Below are positions 1 to 6,963 of a stretch of DNA of 46,576 bases, piece by piece. The notes beneath the pieces are model-generated. The model did not search any database and had not been told where the DNA came from. It saw only the letters and a program-made list of their open reading frames with translations. How positions within the stretch are numbered: position 1 is the first letter of the stretch; each line of letters begins with the position of its first letter. The stretch comes from a virus: the IMG/VR virus record IMGVR_UViG_3300020448_000015, positions 1-46,576 of that record; one strand, written 5' to 3'. The translations under genes were made by a program, and so were the position numbers.

Positions 1-21
1 GGGAGTTAATCCCCCCTTTTT

Positions 22-981
22 TTATAATCCGTTGGGTACTATAATATAATGAATAGCGAGTACTACTCCTACAGATGCACCTAGACCAACCATCATTTTA
101 AGAAAATCTTTTCCAATAAGTGGAAATACCACCTTGAATTTTTCCTTGCCAGTCATAGTTGCCATTGCAAGTTCTCTACCACAAAGTAGACCTACGAACA
201 CCCATGTTGTTGACATAGGAATATCATTTAGTTCTTTGAAGAAGAATAGGATTATCCAATATACACCATCAATGATAGTTGCACTTCGGACATAACGAGT
301 GTTGTGTTTTTCCAGAACGATATTCTGAATCTTACCACCACCCTCTCTAAACATATACCAAAGTCCAGCAACAAATACTGCACTTATGACCAACATTAAG
401 TCCACTGGTATTTCTCTAGGAAGAAACACAGCGATATTTGCCATATCATGTGATAACCATGTCCACCAAAGAAAACCAGTAGTGAACCACTGACCTACTC
501 TCCAATACATCTTGTGTTCTTCTTTAACAGGTTTCGCTTCGTCAAGTATCTTAGTGACACCAATCCATATTACATATGCAGCTACAGCTGCAACTGCATA
601 TCCCATCATTGATTTCATCAACATTTTCTCTAGTATAAACGTAGATGCAAATGCAGATAAAACTAAAAAAGATGTACTTACTGGTACGCCTACCCTAGTT
701 AGTAATAACAGTAGTCCAGGCGCAGCCGCATGATACCACTGTATCTCTTGAAATGGTATTTTGTTAAGTCTACCATACGATATATCACCACCGTACATAT
801 ACCAACCATACCATAATGCCCATAATAAAACAGATGATGCAGCTACCCACATCACCTTCCAATTTACTTTTTCGTTATTTGATGCAATCCATGTACCAAG
901 AGTTTGTACTGAATCGTTTGCGATTACAGAATAGGCAGCAAAAAGAAATCCGATACCCATCCATAGAGTTACTAGTTCCAT
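22..981 (-). CDS. PiT/PHO4-family phosphate permease-like membrane protein (phage-borne metabolic gene)
   Basis: A 319-residue polytopic membrane protein with about eight to nine hydrophobic segments. It carries the internal duplication typical of PiT (PHO4) phosphate transporters. Repeat 1 has ANDSVQTLGT (residues 21-30), matching the family GANDVANAFGT signature, and PVSTS (100-104). Repeat 2 has SHDMANIAVFLP (177-188) and PMSTT (255-259). In the known family these Asn/Asp and Ser/Thr loops bind phosphate and the coupling cation, so the expected role is phosphate uptake across the host inner membrane during infection. It is shorter than usual bacterial PiT proteins (about 400-500 residues). 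Shine-Dalgarno GGAG lies at 990-993, eight bases before the ATG. It is the last gene of the leftward arm and has its own promoter region. The fold assignment rests on motif symmetry; substrate specificity is inferred. Confidence 0.75.
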   Translation of the reverse strand: MELVTLWMGIGFLFAAYSVIANDSVQTLGTWIASNNEKVNWKVMWVAASSVLLWALWYGWYMYGGDISYGRLNKIPFQEIQWYHAAAPGLLLLLTRVGVPVSTSFLVLSAFASTFILEKMLMKSMMGYAVAAVAAYVIWIGVTKILDEAKPVKEEHKMYWRVGQWFTTGFLWWTWLSHDMANIAVFLPREIPVDLMLVISAVFVAGLWYMFREGGGKIQNIVLEKHNTRYVRSATIIDGVYWIILFFFKELNDIPMSTTWVFVGLLCGRELAMATMTGKEKFKVVFPLIGKDFLKMMVGLGASVGVVLAIHYIIVPNGL

Positions 982-1035
982 AGTAATTTCTCCAATAATT
1001 GTAATTGAGTTGCTTAGTTAACAACACATAATTAT

Positions 1036-1068
1036 TTATTGGAAAGTAATGTGAAAGTTTTGTGAAAA
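1036..1068 (-). promoter_or_regulatory. PhoB-box-like triple 11-bp direct repeat upstream of the phosphate permease
   Basis: On the minus strand three tandem 11-mers follow one another exactly: TTTTCACAAAA (1068-1058), CTTTCACATTA (1057-1047) and CTTTCCAATAA (1046-1036). The bacterial Pho box is built from 11-bp direct repeats of CTGTCAT plus four A/T bases; these units match with T for G at position 3. An A/T-rich stretch able to serve as a -10 (about 1028-1038) follows, then a leader of about 40 bases to the permease ATG at 981. The site begins right after the stop codon of the 62-residue gene. The repeat pattern is seen directly; binding by host PhoB is inferred. Confidence 0.6.
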
Positions 1069-1070
1069 AA

Positions 1071-1259
1071 CTATTCTGTATCGATGAATATCCTATACAG
1101 ACCATAGGCTATCATTGCAACTGCAATCCATGTTGCTACAGACTTAAATACGAGAATGGCTACTCCACCCAATAATAATCCAGTTCCATCTAATGATGAC
1201 CTAGATGCAATTAGGTAGTCAATCATATCGATTGATTTTTTAAACATATTCTTAATCAT
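1071..1259 (-). CDS. Small membrane protein, unknown function
   Basis: A 62-residue protein with a charged N-terminus (residues 1-25) and one long hydrophobic stretch (about 27-58) that could be one membrane helix or a tight pair. A strong Shine-Dalgarno (AAGGAG) sits a few bases before the ATG, so it is very probably expressed. It lies between the tape-measure candidate and the phosphate permease, and the permease promoter begins at its stop codon. No family is recognised. It could be a partner of the permease or an unrelated small phage membrane protein. Confidence 0.55.
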   Translation of the reverse strand: MIKNMFKKSIDMIDYLIASRSSLDGTGLLLGGVAILVFKSVATWIAVAMIAYGLYRIFIDTE

Positions 1260-1403
1260 TTATTTCTCCTTTTTTAGACAATACTAAGCACAGGACATCA
1301 TTGATATTATCAATCATGCCCTTGGATTTTTATCTACTGAACTCAAATGGTTCTCACGAGCATTATGCACACATGATATAAAATATTAGATAAAAACTAC
1401 TTT
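1260..1403. other. 144-bp intergenic region between the 789-residue and 62-residue genes
   Basis: This non-coding gap holds the Shine-Dalgarno of the 62-residue gene at its left end and a short palindrome, ATTGAT-att-ATCAAT (about 1300-1314), that lacks a G/C stem or T-tract. No TATAAATA box and no convincing terminator were found. A host-type promoter for the small membrane gene could lie here, for example around the CATAAT on the minus strand near 1360, but nothing decides it. Confidence 0.4.
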
Positions 1404-3773
1404 TTAGAATGACCCAGCCAGAGCAGCTTGTGCTTCTTTATAGGACGATTCTTGATTTCTTAATGGACTTCCAATAACAGTTTTTTGTTGATTGTTATTT
1501 ACTGTATTGTTAGTTGATGTTTTGACGGCAAAATTATTTGTAGAACTATCATTATTTACAGGCCCCATTTCTCGTTCTGCCATTTGACCTACTGCGGCTG
1601 TTTTATTCTGAACAACTCCTGTATCTGGTGTTATATTACTTGATGGGGTTACTCCACCAACTGGCTGTACGCCATTAACAGAATTTACACCATCTGCGCC
1701 AGATGCCCCTGTGGCTCCTGTGGCACCCATTCCTGTTTCACCAGCTGCAGAACTAACAAGGTCTTGTTCTGATTTACTTAGATTCATTACTTCACCAGTT
1801 GCACCATCAACACTTGGTTCTTCACCACCATCTTTGGCTGCATCTTGACCAATACCCATTTGTTCCATTGCATAATCTTTGAGTTGTGCCATTTTAGCAT
1901 TTGCTTCTGTGGGATTTGATATTAAATCTTTTTCATAATCTGTTCCATGTATATCTTTGTACATGTCCTTTGCAACTAAGGCTGCATCAACAGGAAGACC
2001 AGCAACTGAAGGTAAGAATATTCCACCAGCCTCCATAGCTGCACCAGTGTAATCTCCTTTGAATAATCTACCTAATGCAAAGATTCCACCAGCAACTGCT
2101 CCTGCTATCGGTATCATCTTTAGTCCAAACTTTGCACTATTTTTTAAGAATGATTTTGCAAGAACTTTGGGTGCAACTTTAGCTGCCGTTTTTCCTGCCT
2201 TGGATGCCCCTTTAGCTGCATCTAATGTTGTTTCAGCTGCCGTTGCAACTTTCTTTGCAACACTTTCTCCTGGCACACTGGTAATTTTTGGACTTGCAGA
2301 TACCTTTGGTGCATCGGGCATTACTGGTGCTTTGGCAGAAGATACTGGTGCATCAACTTTTGGTTTGAGGTCTGGTGCGTCCATTGGTTTAAGTTTGACA
2401 TCTGGTGCATTTGGGGCTGTCACCTTTGCACTTGGAGCATTACCCAGAATCTTTTTAGTTTTATTTGCAAGAAACCCACCAGTAGCAACTGCAGCTGTTC
2501 CAGCAAGAAGACCACCTCTCTTTAATAAACTTCCGCCACTTTTAAATAAACCACCAGTTTTTTTAAGTGCTCCACCTATCCCTTTTTTAGCACCACCAAG
2601 TATACCCCCAATACCAAGAGCACCAGCGATTCCGCCAATAACATCACCAAGCAAACCACCTTCACCGTCACCAGTTTCTTGGTTTGCAGTAATTGTATTA
2701 TTTTCTTTTAATAAATCTCCTTGTCTTTCAATTTCTTTTAATTGTCTTTGTGCAAGTCGTTTCGCTTCTCTGTCTGCTTCTATTTTTGCGAGGTCAGAAT
2801 TTGCTTGTTCATTAATCATGAACTTTAATAGGTCTCTTATCTGTTCTAGATATGGTGGGTTTTCAAACAATCCTTCTTTTGTTAAATCGTGTAAAGCTCC
2901 ACCATCTTCTACTCCTTCTACTTTTGCTTCTACCTTCTCTGGAGCAGAACTTTCTACAGGAGAATCAACAGGGGTTACTTCTGCTTCTGGTTGTGCGACA
3001 TCAATTCCAAATTTTTCTTGTAGTTCTTCAATTCTTTTCTTTTCTGCTTCTGCATTATCTCTTCGTAATTTTTCTGTTTTTGATTGTTCTATTAGTTGGT
3101 CTTTTAATCTATCGATATAATCTTGTTCATTTATTCCTAATTCTTTTGCCTTATCTACAACTTCTTGTCTTTCAATATTTAATTTTTGTAATGTTTGTTC
3201 ATTAGTAATTTGTTCTCTTAATACTGAATACTCTTGTTCTTGTTGCTGTTGAGCAGCCGTAATTCTTTCTTCTCTTTCAATTTGTTCTTGTCTTTGTTGT
3301 TTCTTTTTCTCTCTACTTTCATTAAACTTATCACCAATAAATTTTGTTGCTAACATAAGAGCAGGACTATCTGCTAATACACCAGAAGCCACACTTGCAA
3401 TATCAACTGAATTTTCTGATATAGTCTTACCTATCAATTCTTTCGCTCGACCCATAATTGTGGCATTTTGGTTAACTACATTTTCTTGATTATTAAGTAG
3501 ACTTAAAATATTTCCTCTATCTTTTTCGCTTATTCTATCAGATTCAAGTATCTTTTGTTTTAAACTTTTCAAATCAGAACGTGAACTTTTCAATTCTTTC
3601 ACGCTCATCTTGCCTTGTTCTTTTATTAGATTTGAAACTTCATCAAATGCCACATTAGCAGTATCACCTTCCAATGTTCCTGATAGTTTTTCTAATTCGC
3701 CTGATAAATTATTCAGTCCACCATTATATGAACTTAAATTTTCTATTACATTGTCGAGTGATTGAATAGCCAT
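1404..3773 (-). CDS. Large coiled-coil and Gly/Ala-rich tail protein, tape-measure candidate
   Basis: A 789-residue protein. Residues 1-120 are helical with polar spacing. Residues 150-255 are a highly charged Gln/Glu/Lys/Arg coiled coil. Residues 300-360 are a second coiled coil. Residues 371-435 are Gly/Ala-rich and hydrophobic, 445-500 are Pro/Ala/Lys-rich, and 545-605 contain another hydrophobic segment. The C-terminus is Asn/Thr/Gly-rich. Long helices plus membrane-active Gly/Ala segments just downstream of the gp26 frameshift pair match the usual position and make-up of a tail tape-measure protein. T4 gp29 is shorter (about 590 residues). At about 1.5 Angstrom per residue, 789 residues would span about 118 nm. 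The start directly abuts the stop of the 96-residue membrane gene (TAA then ATG), implying coupled translation. An injected inner-virion protein is an alternative. Confidence 0.5.
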   Translation of the reverse strand: MAIQSLDNVIENLSSYNGGLNNLSGELEKLSGTLEGDTANVAFDEVSNLIKEQGKMSVKELKSSRSDLKSLKQKILESDRISEKDRGNILSLLNNQENVVNQNATIMGRAKELIGKTISENSVDIASVASGVLADSPALMLATKFIGDKFNESREKKKQQRQEQIEREERITAAQQQQEQEYSVLREQITNEQTLQKLNIERQEVVDKAKELGINEQDYIDRLKDQLIEQSKTEKLRRDNAEAEKKRIEELQEKFGIDVAQPEAEVTPVDSPVESSAPEKVEAKVEGVEDGGALHDLTKEGLFENPPYLEQIRDLLKFMINEQANSDLAKIEADREAKRLAQRQLKEIERQGDLLKENNTITANQETGDGEGGLLGDVIGGIAGALGIGGILGGAKKGIGGALKKTGGLFKSGGSLLKRGGLLAGTAAVATGGFLANKTKKILGNAPSAKVTAPNAPDVKLKPMDAPDLKPKVDAPVSSAKAPVMPDAPKVSASPKITSVPGESVAKKVATAAETTLDAAKGASKAGKTAAKVAPKVLAKSFLKNSAKFGLKMIPIAGAVAGGIFALGRLFKGDYTGAAMEAGGIFLPSVAGLPVDAALVAKDMYKDIHGTDYEKDLISNPTEANAKMAQLKDYAMEQMGIGQDAAKDGGEEPSVDGATGEVMNLSKSEQDLVSSAAGETGMGATGATGASGADGVNSVNGVQPVGGVTPSSNITPDTGVVQNKTAAVGQMAEREMGPVNNDSSTNNFAVKTSTNNTVNNNQQKTVIGSPLRNQESSYKEAQAALAGSF

Positions 3774-4064
3774 TTACTTGTTACTTTTACTAGACCCTAG
3801 ATACAAACCAAACCAAGCTGCCCCAGCGCCAACAACGATACTGACTAATCCAGATTGTTCTAAATTTGGTGTAGGCAATGTCATAAACCATATTACCACT
3901 TTATATAATAGCACTATGTATGTTGTGATGAATATTCTTGGAAAAATTCTCCAAGAATCTATTGCTTTTGCGAGATGTATTAACCATTGAAATTGATTCT
4001 TAGAAGAATCTACAGTTGAGGTATCAACCTCTAATTCGATATTTACTTTTTTAGTTTCTGTCAT
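3774..4064 (-). CDS. Two-helix membrane protein (holin-like candidate)
   Basis: A 96-residue protein. Residues 1-38 are soluble and acidic at first, followed by two hydrophobic helices at about 40-62 and 71-90, the second being Gly/Ala-rich (VVGAGAAWFGLYLG), and a short basic tail. This size and topology fit small phage holins, but the gene sits inside the tail operon between the gp26 frameshift pair and the tape-measure candidate, so a role in tail assembly or injection is also possible. Shine-Dalgarno GAGG precedes the ATG. Its stop codon touches the next ATG. I recall similar small proteins in marine T4-like phages without a proven function. Confidence 0.6.
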   Translation of the reverse strand: MTETKKVNIELEVDTSTVDSSKNQFQWLIHLAKAIDSWRIFPRIFITTYIVLLYKVVIWFMTLPTPNLEQSGLVSIVVGAGAAWFGLYLGSSKSNK

Positions 4065-4075
4065 GATTACCTCTT

Positions 4076-4264
4076 TTATTTTTTATTTTTTTGACGAGCC
4101 TCTTCCTCACGCAAATATCTCATTAACATGTTTATATAAATCTCTCTCTCCCACGGTAGCATATTTTCAAGTTCCGTCAAACTATATTTATGATATTGCA
4201 TTAATGCGAAATTAGTTTGATATAGGGAGTATAATGTTTCATGATATAGGCTTAGACGAAAAAA
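4076..4264 (-). CDS. -1 frame extension of gp26 (gp51-like / tail assembly chaperone C-terminal part)
   Basis: This open frame lies in the -1 frame of gp26 and runs from the slip site to the stop at 4076. It reads as protein without a break right across the gp26 stop codon: RLSLYHETLYSLYQTNF, then MQYHKYSLTELENMLPWERE, then a charged helical tail. The only nearby ATG (4201) has no Shine-Dalgarno, and the residues before it look equally coding. I therefore infer expression as a gp26 fusion by -1 frameshifting (product about 4076-4980), in the manner of lambda gpG-gpGT. The less likely alternative is a free 42-residue protein from the 4201 ATG. T4-like genomes carry baseplate-assembly gene 51 near gene 26, which this may represent. 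Confidence 0.65.
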   Translation of the reverse strand, partial: FFRLSLYHETLYSLYQTNFALMQYHKYSLTELENMLPWEREIYINMLMRYLREEEARQKNKK

Positions 4265-4980
4265 TCCGTGATTCCTCGCAATTGAAAACTGGTAGACCAA
4301 CCACAATTTTTACATTTGACTTCAGCATTAGTCATTGTAGTTGGCATTGTTGCAAAGAAATTGTTTATTTTTTCGAACTGTTCATTAGTCAATTCTTCAA
4401 GGAACTCTATTACCTTTTCCTTTGAATACTCCTTAACATCATGAGAATCTTCTCCATCATATATTTGCTCTATACAATCTACTACTACATCTAACACTTG
4501 TTCAAAATTATCCATTTTTGAAATAGTAGATAACAATTTAAAATCTGGGTATTTCATAATTAACCCGATTTTGTCAGTTAGTAGAATATTGTTAGTATGG
4601 TCTGCATTATTTTCAATAATAACATTATCAAGATTGATATCAAATCTGATATCAACTTTTTTTGATTCCTGTCCTTCGGGTGGTTCGTGCGTACAGTCAT
4701 GTTTGTAATTCAACTGTAAAATCTTTCCTACAGATTTACTTCTAATATTGACAAACAACCATTCAATATCAAAGGTGGCCAACTTATCTACATTAACAGG
4801 TGTAAGAATACAGTTGGTGATTATTTGTTTTACTGCACGAATTTGTTCATCTTGGTCTTCGCCTTCCTGTGCCATCAGAAGAATTTTTTCTTCTTTTATC
4901 AGGAAGGGTCTGTACTGGATTTTTTGATTGTTCGATGGGAGCGTAAGCTCGTACATCGGCGTATCGATTTTAGGTAACAT
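4252..4980 (-). CDS. gp26: Baseplate hub / tail assembly protein gp26
   Basis: A 242-residue protein that resembles the T4 gp26 family. The N-terminus has the typical LPKIDTPMYELTLPS lead and FLIKEEKILLMAQE (26-39). Residues H94, C96, H98 and C223, C226 could form a small zinc site (HDCTH and CKNC). T4 gp26 is about 208 residues. In T4 it is assigned to the central hub. Its small size, its place upstream of a tape-measure candidate and the -1 frameshift site at its end also match tail assembly chaperones of other phages. The ATG at 4980 follows an AGGAT Shine-Dalgarno, 21 bases after the stop of the upstream gp54-like gene. Confidence 0.8.
   Translation of the reverse strand: MLPKIDTPMYELTLPSNNQKIQYRPFLIKEEKILLMAQEGEDQDEQIRAVKQIITNCILTPVNVDKLATFDIEWLFVNIRSKSVGKILQLNYKHDCTHEPPEGQESKKVDIRFDINLDNVIIENNADHTNNILLTDKIGLIMKYPDFKLLSTISKMDNFEQVLDVVVDCIEQIYDGEDSHDVKEYSKEKVIEFLEELTNEQFEKINNFFATMPTTMTNAEVKCKNCGWSTSFQLRGITDFFV
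4258..4277 (-). promoter_or_regulatory. Programmed -1 ribosomal frameshift signal
   Basis: On the minus strand the heptamer T TTT TTC (4264-4258) is in the gp26 zero frame (GAT TTT TTC GTC TAA) and fits the classic X XXY YYZ slip pattern. An internal Shine-Dalgarno-like GAGGA (4277-4273) lies eight bases upstream, an arrangement known to promote -1 slipping in the E. coli dnaX gene. The gp26 stop follows two codons after the slip. No strong downstream hairpin is visible; the following sequence is A/T-rich. Confidence 0.65.
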
Positions 4981-5001
4981 ATTTTAATATCCTATAAAAA
5001 A

Positions 5002-5841
5002 TTATCCAATGAGATTTCTAATCCCACTGGAAAGGTTTGCAAAGCTACTTCTAACTGTTCTATTTACATCAGAAAAGGAACTAGTAGCACTTTCAAATTC
5101 AGCTCTTCTTTGTTCAATATTACTTGGTATGTTCGACATAATCATAGATTCTGGTGACATAGATTGCATCGCCAGTAATTGGTCAAAGTTAGGTCTAGGA
5201 CTGAATGGTGCTGTTAAATCTACTGGTTGAGTAACAGTAGATGATTGTGGATTTGGTTGTTGTGGGTTTCCAACTTGACCCATATTTGCACCAGACCTAG
5301 TATGATATTCTTGAGACCATTTAGTATATGCAAATGTTATTTGACAAGTCGCTGGAGCTTCTGCCTCGTAAGAATACGCAATTTGACCTATCTGGATAGG
5401 AAATGCATCTAGAAAACTACAAGTAAAAACAGATTGTCCTGTGGGGTCGAATGAATGAAATTTTGCATCTATTGTATACATATTTGCATATTCAACTAAT
5501 GCATCATTATAACCAATAATGTGGTCAACCCATTTGGTGAAATAATTTCTTTCTCTGGCATCGTCACTTAACATCACGGTAAAATTTAAATCTTCGTATA
5601 ATGTTGCATATGGAGATTTTCTAAAAGGCCCATAGTATTTAACTTCAGATGTTGCTAATTGTTTTCCAGGCAACTCAAGTGACGATACTCTAACTGCAAT
5701 TTGTCTCAAGTCGTTTTGGTCTCCACCAGCCAGAACAGGGGGTGCTGGTATTTCCATCACATACTTGTTAGGTATCATTACTCCTTGTTTATTAATTGTA
5801 GATATAAAAGATGATGGAGAAAACTGGTCTTTATCTAACAT
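5002..5841 (-). CDS. gp54: Tail-tube initiator gp54-like (tail-tube fold) protein
   Basis: A 279-residue protein. Residues 20-175 show the alternating beta pattern of tail-tube proteins, with elements seen in the C-terminal part of T4 gp54 and in gp19: SSLELPGKQLA (53-63), then YEDLNFTVMLSDD, the RNYFTKWVDHI helix, and a closing CQITFAYTKW strand. Residues 185-279 are Pro/Gln/Ser-rich and probably flexible. gp54 sits on the gp48 cap and starts tube polymerisation. T4 gp54 is 320 residues. The start lies one base after the upstream stop (TGA-T-ATG) with GAGAGG upstream. A plain tail-tube paralogue is the main alternative. Confidence 0.65.
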   Translation of the reverse strand: MLDKDQFSPSSFISTINKQGVMIPNKYVMEIPAPPVLAGGDQNDLRQIAVRVSSLELPGKQLATSEVKYYGPFRKSPYATLYEDLNFTVMLSDDARERNYFTKWVDHIIGYNDALVEYANMYTIDAKFHSFDPTGQSVFTCSFLDAFPIQIGQIAYSYEAEAPATCQITFAYTKWSQEYHTRSGANMGQVGNPQQPNPQSSTVTQPVDLTAPFSPRPNFDQLLAMQSMSPESMIMSNIPSNIEQRRAEFESATSSFSDVNRTVRSSFANLSSGIRNLIG

Positions 5842-5842
5842 A

Positions 5843-6445
5843 TCAATTTGCCTCTCTTAATGAATCAGACCAAACTTTGGACTGAGATGCTTTCTTGAAA
5901 TTCGCAACTGGTAAAAATATCGCAATATCCCATTCATCAGCATTAATATGTACAAATCGACTCCTAACTTGAGAATACAAATATCGTTTTACTGTTGGTT
6001 TTATTACACCAAATTTACTCAAACCTTTCAAAGTTTGATATGTTACTGCAAGTTTAGTTGTCTCATTGTACGATTTATTATTGGTTATTTTACTCAAACT
6101 ATCCATTATTACCATTCTATATGTAGGTGAAACATAATGAAGGTTGATTCCTAAAAATCCACCACCATAAGTATCTATACAAAATATCAGAGGAAACTCA
6201 TCATAATATGGTAATTCATTTTTATATTTTGGATTATAACTATAACAATACATCCTTCCAACAGTAGGTACGGCTCTTGCTCTTTCAGATGCACTAAGAA
6301 GTTTTTTTCTGCCTGGCTGTCGAGAAAATAATCTTCCTAGTATGCTCGTCCTAACCTTTTTGAAAAACCATTCTCTTGCCGCTGGAGAATTGGGTCTTAT
6401 ACCCTTTTTTTCTAATTGTTTTAATAGTGGTTCGAAATTTGCCAT
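5843..6445 (-). CDS. Conserved T4-like phage protein of unknown function
   Basis: A 200-residue basic protein. Residues 1-60 are helical and rich in Arg/Lys. Residues 65-110 are aromatic and glycine-rich with LPYYDEFPLIFCIDTYGGGF (78-97) followed by LGINLHYVSPTYR, a combination I associate with a protein found near gp4 and tail genes in T4-like myoviruses, although I cannot give it a function. The rest alternates strands and helices, ending in a Lys/Ser/Asp-rich tail. It is four bases downstream of gp4 and one base upstream of the gp54-like gene, so it is co-translated with head- and tail-completion genes and is likely a virion assembly or minor structural protein. Confidence 0.6.
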   Translation of the reverse strand: MANFEPLLKQLEKKGIRPNSPAAREWFFKKVRTSILGRLFSRQPGRKKLLSASERARAVPTVGRMYCYSYNPKYKNELPYYDEFPLIFCIDTYGGGFLGINLHYVSPTYRMVIMDSLSKITNNKSYNETTKLAVTYQTLKGLSKFGVIKPTVKRYLYSQVRSRFVHINADEWDIAIFLPVANFKKASQSKVWSDSLREAN

Positions 6446-6449
6446 ACTA

Positions 6450-6899
6450 CTATTTATTTCTCGTATCTATGTGGTCTTCGGTTAAAATCTTAAATTCCCA
6501 ATTTTTATTTTTACAATATAATTTTGCAGCTGCCCATTTTGCAGAGTTTATACCCCAAGTTTTTGTTTCATACATATATCTTACTTTGTTCTTTGTTTTT
6601 CTTGGTGGTTTAGTTTCTCTTTTTGGTTTAACTTCTATGACTTTTGTATTAATACCATCCTTTCCTTTGACTTTGATAATAAAGTCTGGATAGTATCTAT
6701 GTAATCTATTGTCGATAGGAGACATATAGGGAATAGAAAGTTCTTCACTACTCCATGCTATGATTGAGGAGTTCGTGTCACAGTATTTCATGAATCTTCT
6801 TTCCCAGAGAGAACGGAATATAATATTTGATATATCACCTTTGTATTTTTTAGGATTTTCTGGTATATACCTACCTTTGTAAGTAAACCTTTTTGCCAT
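6450..6899 (-). CDS. gp4: Head completion protein gp4 (PD-(D/E)XK nuclease-like)
   Basis: A 149-residue protein closely matching the size (about 150) and motifs of T4 gp4, also called gp50/4. This protein finishes the filled head before tail joining. Visible motifs are NIIFRSLWERRFMKYCD (25-41), SPIDNRLHRYYPDF (60-73) and VIEVKPK (87-93). Together E33, D72, E89 and K91 make a PD-(D/E)XK-type nuclease core. It is the first gene of the leftward unit. Its Shine-Dalgarno AAGGA (about 6906-6910 on the minus strand) lies next to the bidirectional late promoter. Confidence 0.88.
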   Translation of the reverse strand: MAKRFTYKGRYIPENPKKYKGDISNIIFRSLWERRFMKYCDTNSSIIAWSSEELSIPYMSPIDNRLHRYYPDFIIKVKGKDGINTKVIEVKPKRETKPPRKTKNKVRYMYETKTWGINSAKWAAAKLYCKNKNWEFKILTEDHIDTRNK

Positions 6900-6912
6900 G
6901 TAGAAAAATCCT

Positions 6913-6920
6913 TATAAATA
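6913..6920 (+). promoter_or_regulatory. T4-type late promoter for the rightward gp48 unit
   Basis: TATAAATA followed by G, identical to the T4 late promoter -10 consensus. It lies 44 bases before the gp48 ATG at 6964. Confidence 0.7.
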
Positions 6921-6930
6921 GTTTCGTTAC

Positions 6931-6938
6931 TATTTATA
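6931..6938 (-). promoter_or_regulatory. T4-type late promoter for the leftward gp4 unit
   Basis: TATAAATAG read on the minus strand (6938 to 6930). It lies about 32 bases before the gp4 start at 6899. No other consensus late box was seen in front of the leftward genes, so this promoter probably drives them all the way to the tape-measure candidate. Confidence 0.7.
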
Positions 6939-6963
6939 ACACACTAGAGGAAGAGTTGATTCG

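Larger units (their letters stand above)
6912..6939. repeat. 28-bp perfect palindrome holding two face-to-face late promoters
   Basis: Ten-base arms TTATAAATAG (6912-6921) and CTATTTATAA (6930-6939) flank an eight-base spacer. Each arm is a T4-type late -10 box on opposite strands, so the same element starts both the leftward (gp4) and rightward (gp48) units. Confidence 0.8.

Noticed and set aside
1-21. GGGA-gttaa-TCCC inverted repeat and G-run next to the permease stop
   Set aside because: A four-pair stem at the window edge; the minus-strand AAAGGGGGG could equally be a ribosome binding site of a gene outside the window. Not enough sequence to decide.
1393-1407. AAAAA-ctac-TTTTT palindrome at the end of the 789-residue gene
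   Set aside because: The stem is only A-T pairs and overlaps the stop codon; not a credible terminator.
2059-3120. Long open frame on the plus strand opposite the tape-measure candidate
   Set aside because: Its composition (Pro/Ala/Ser/Leu-rich) mirrors the coding strand's Gly/Ala/Lys codons, and it has no ribosome binding site or promoter of its own.
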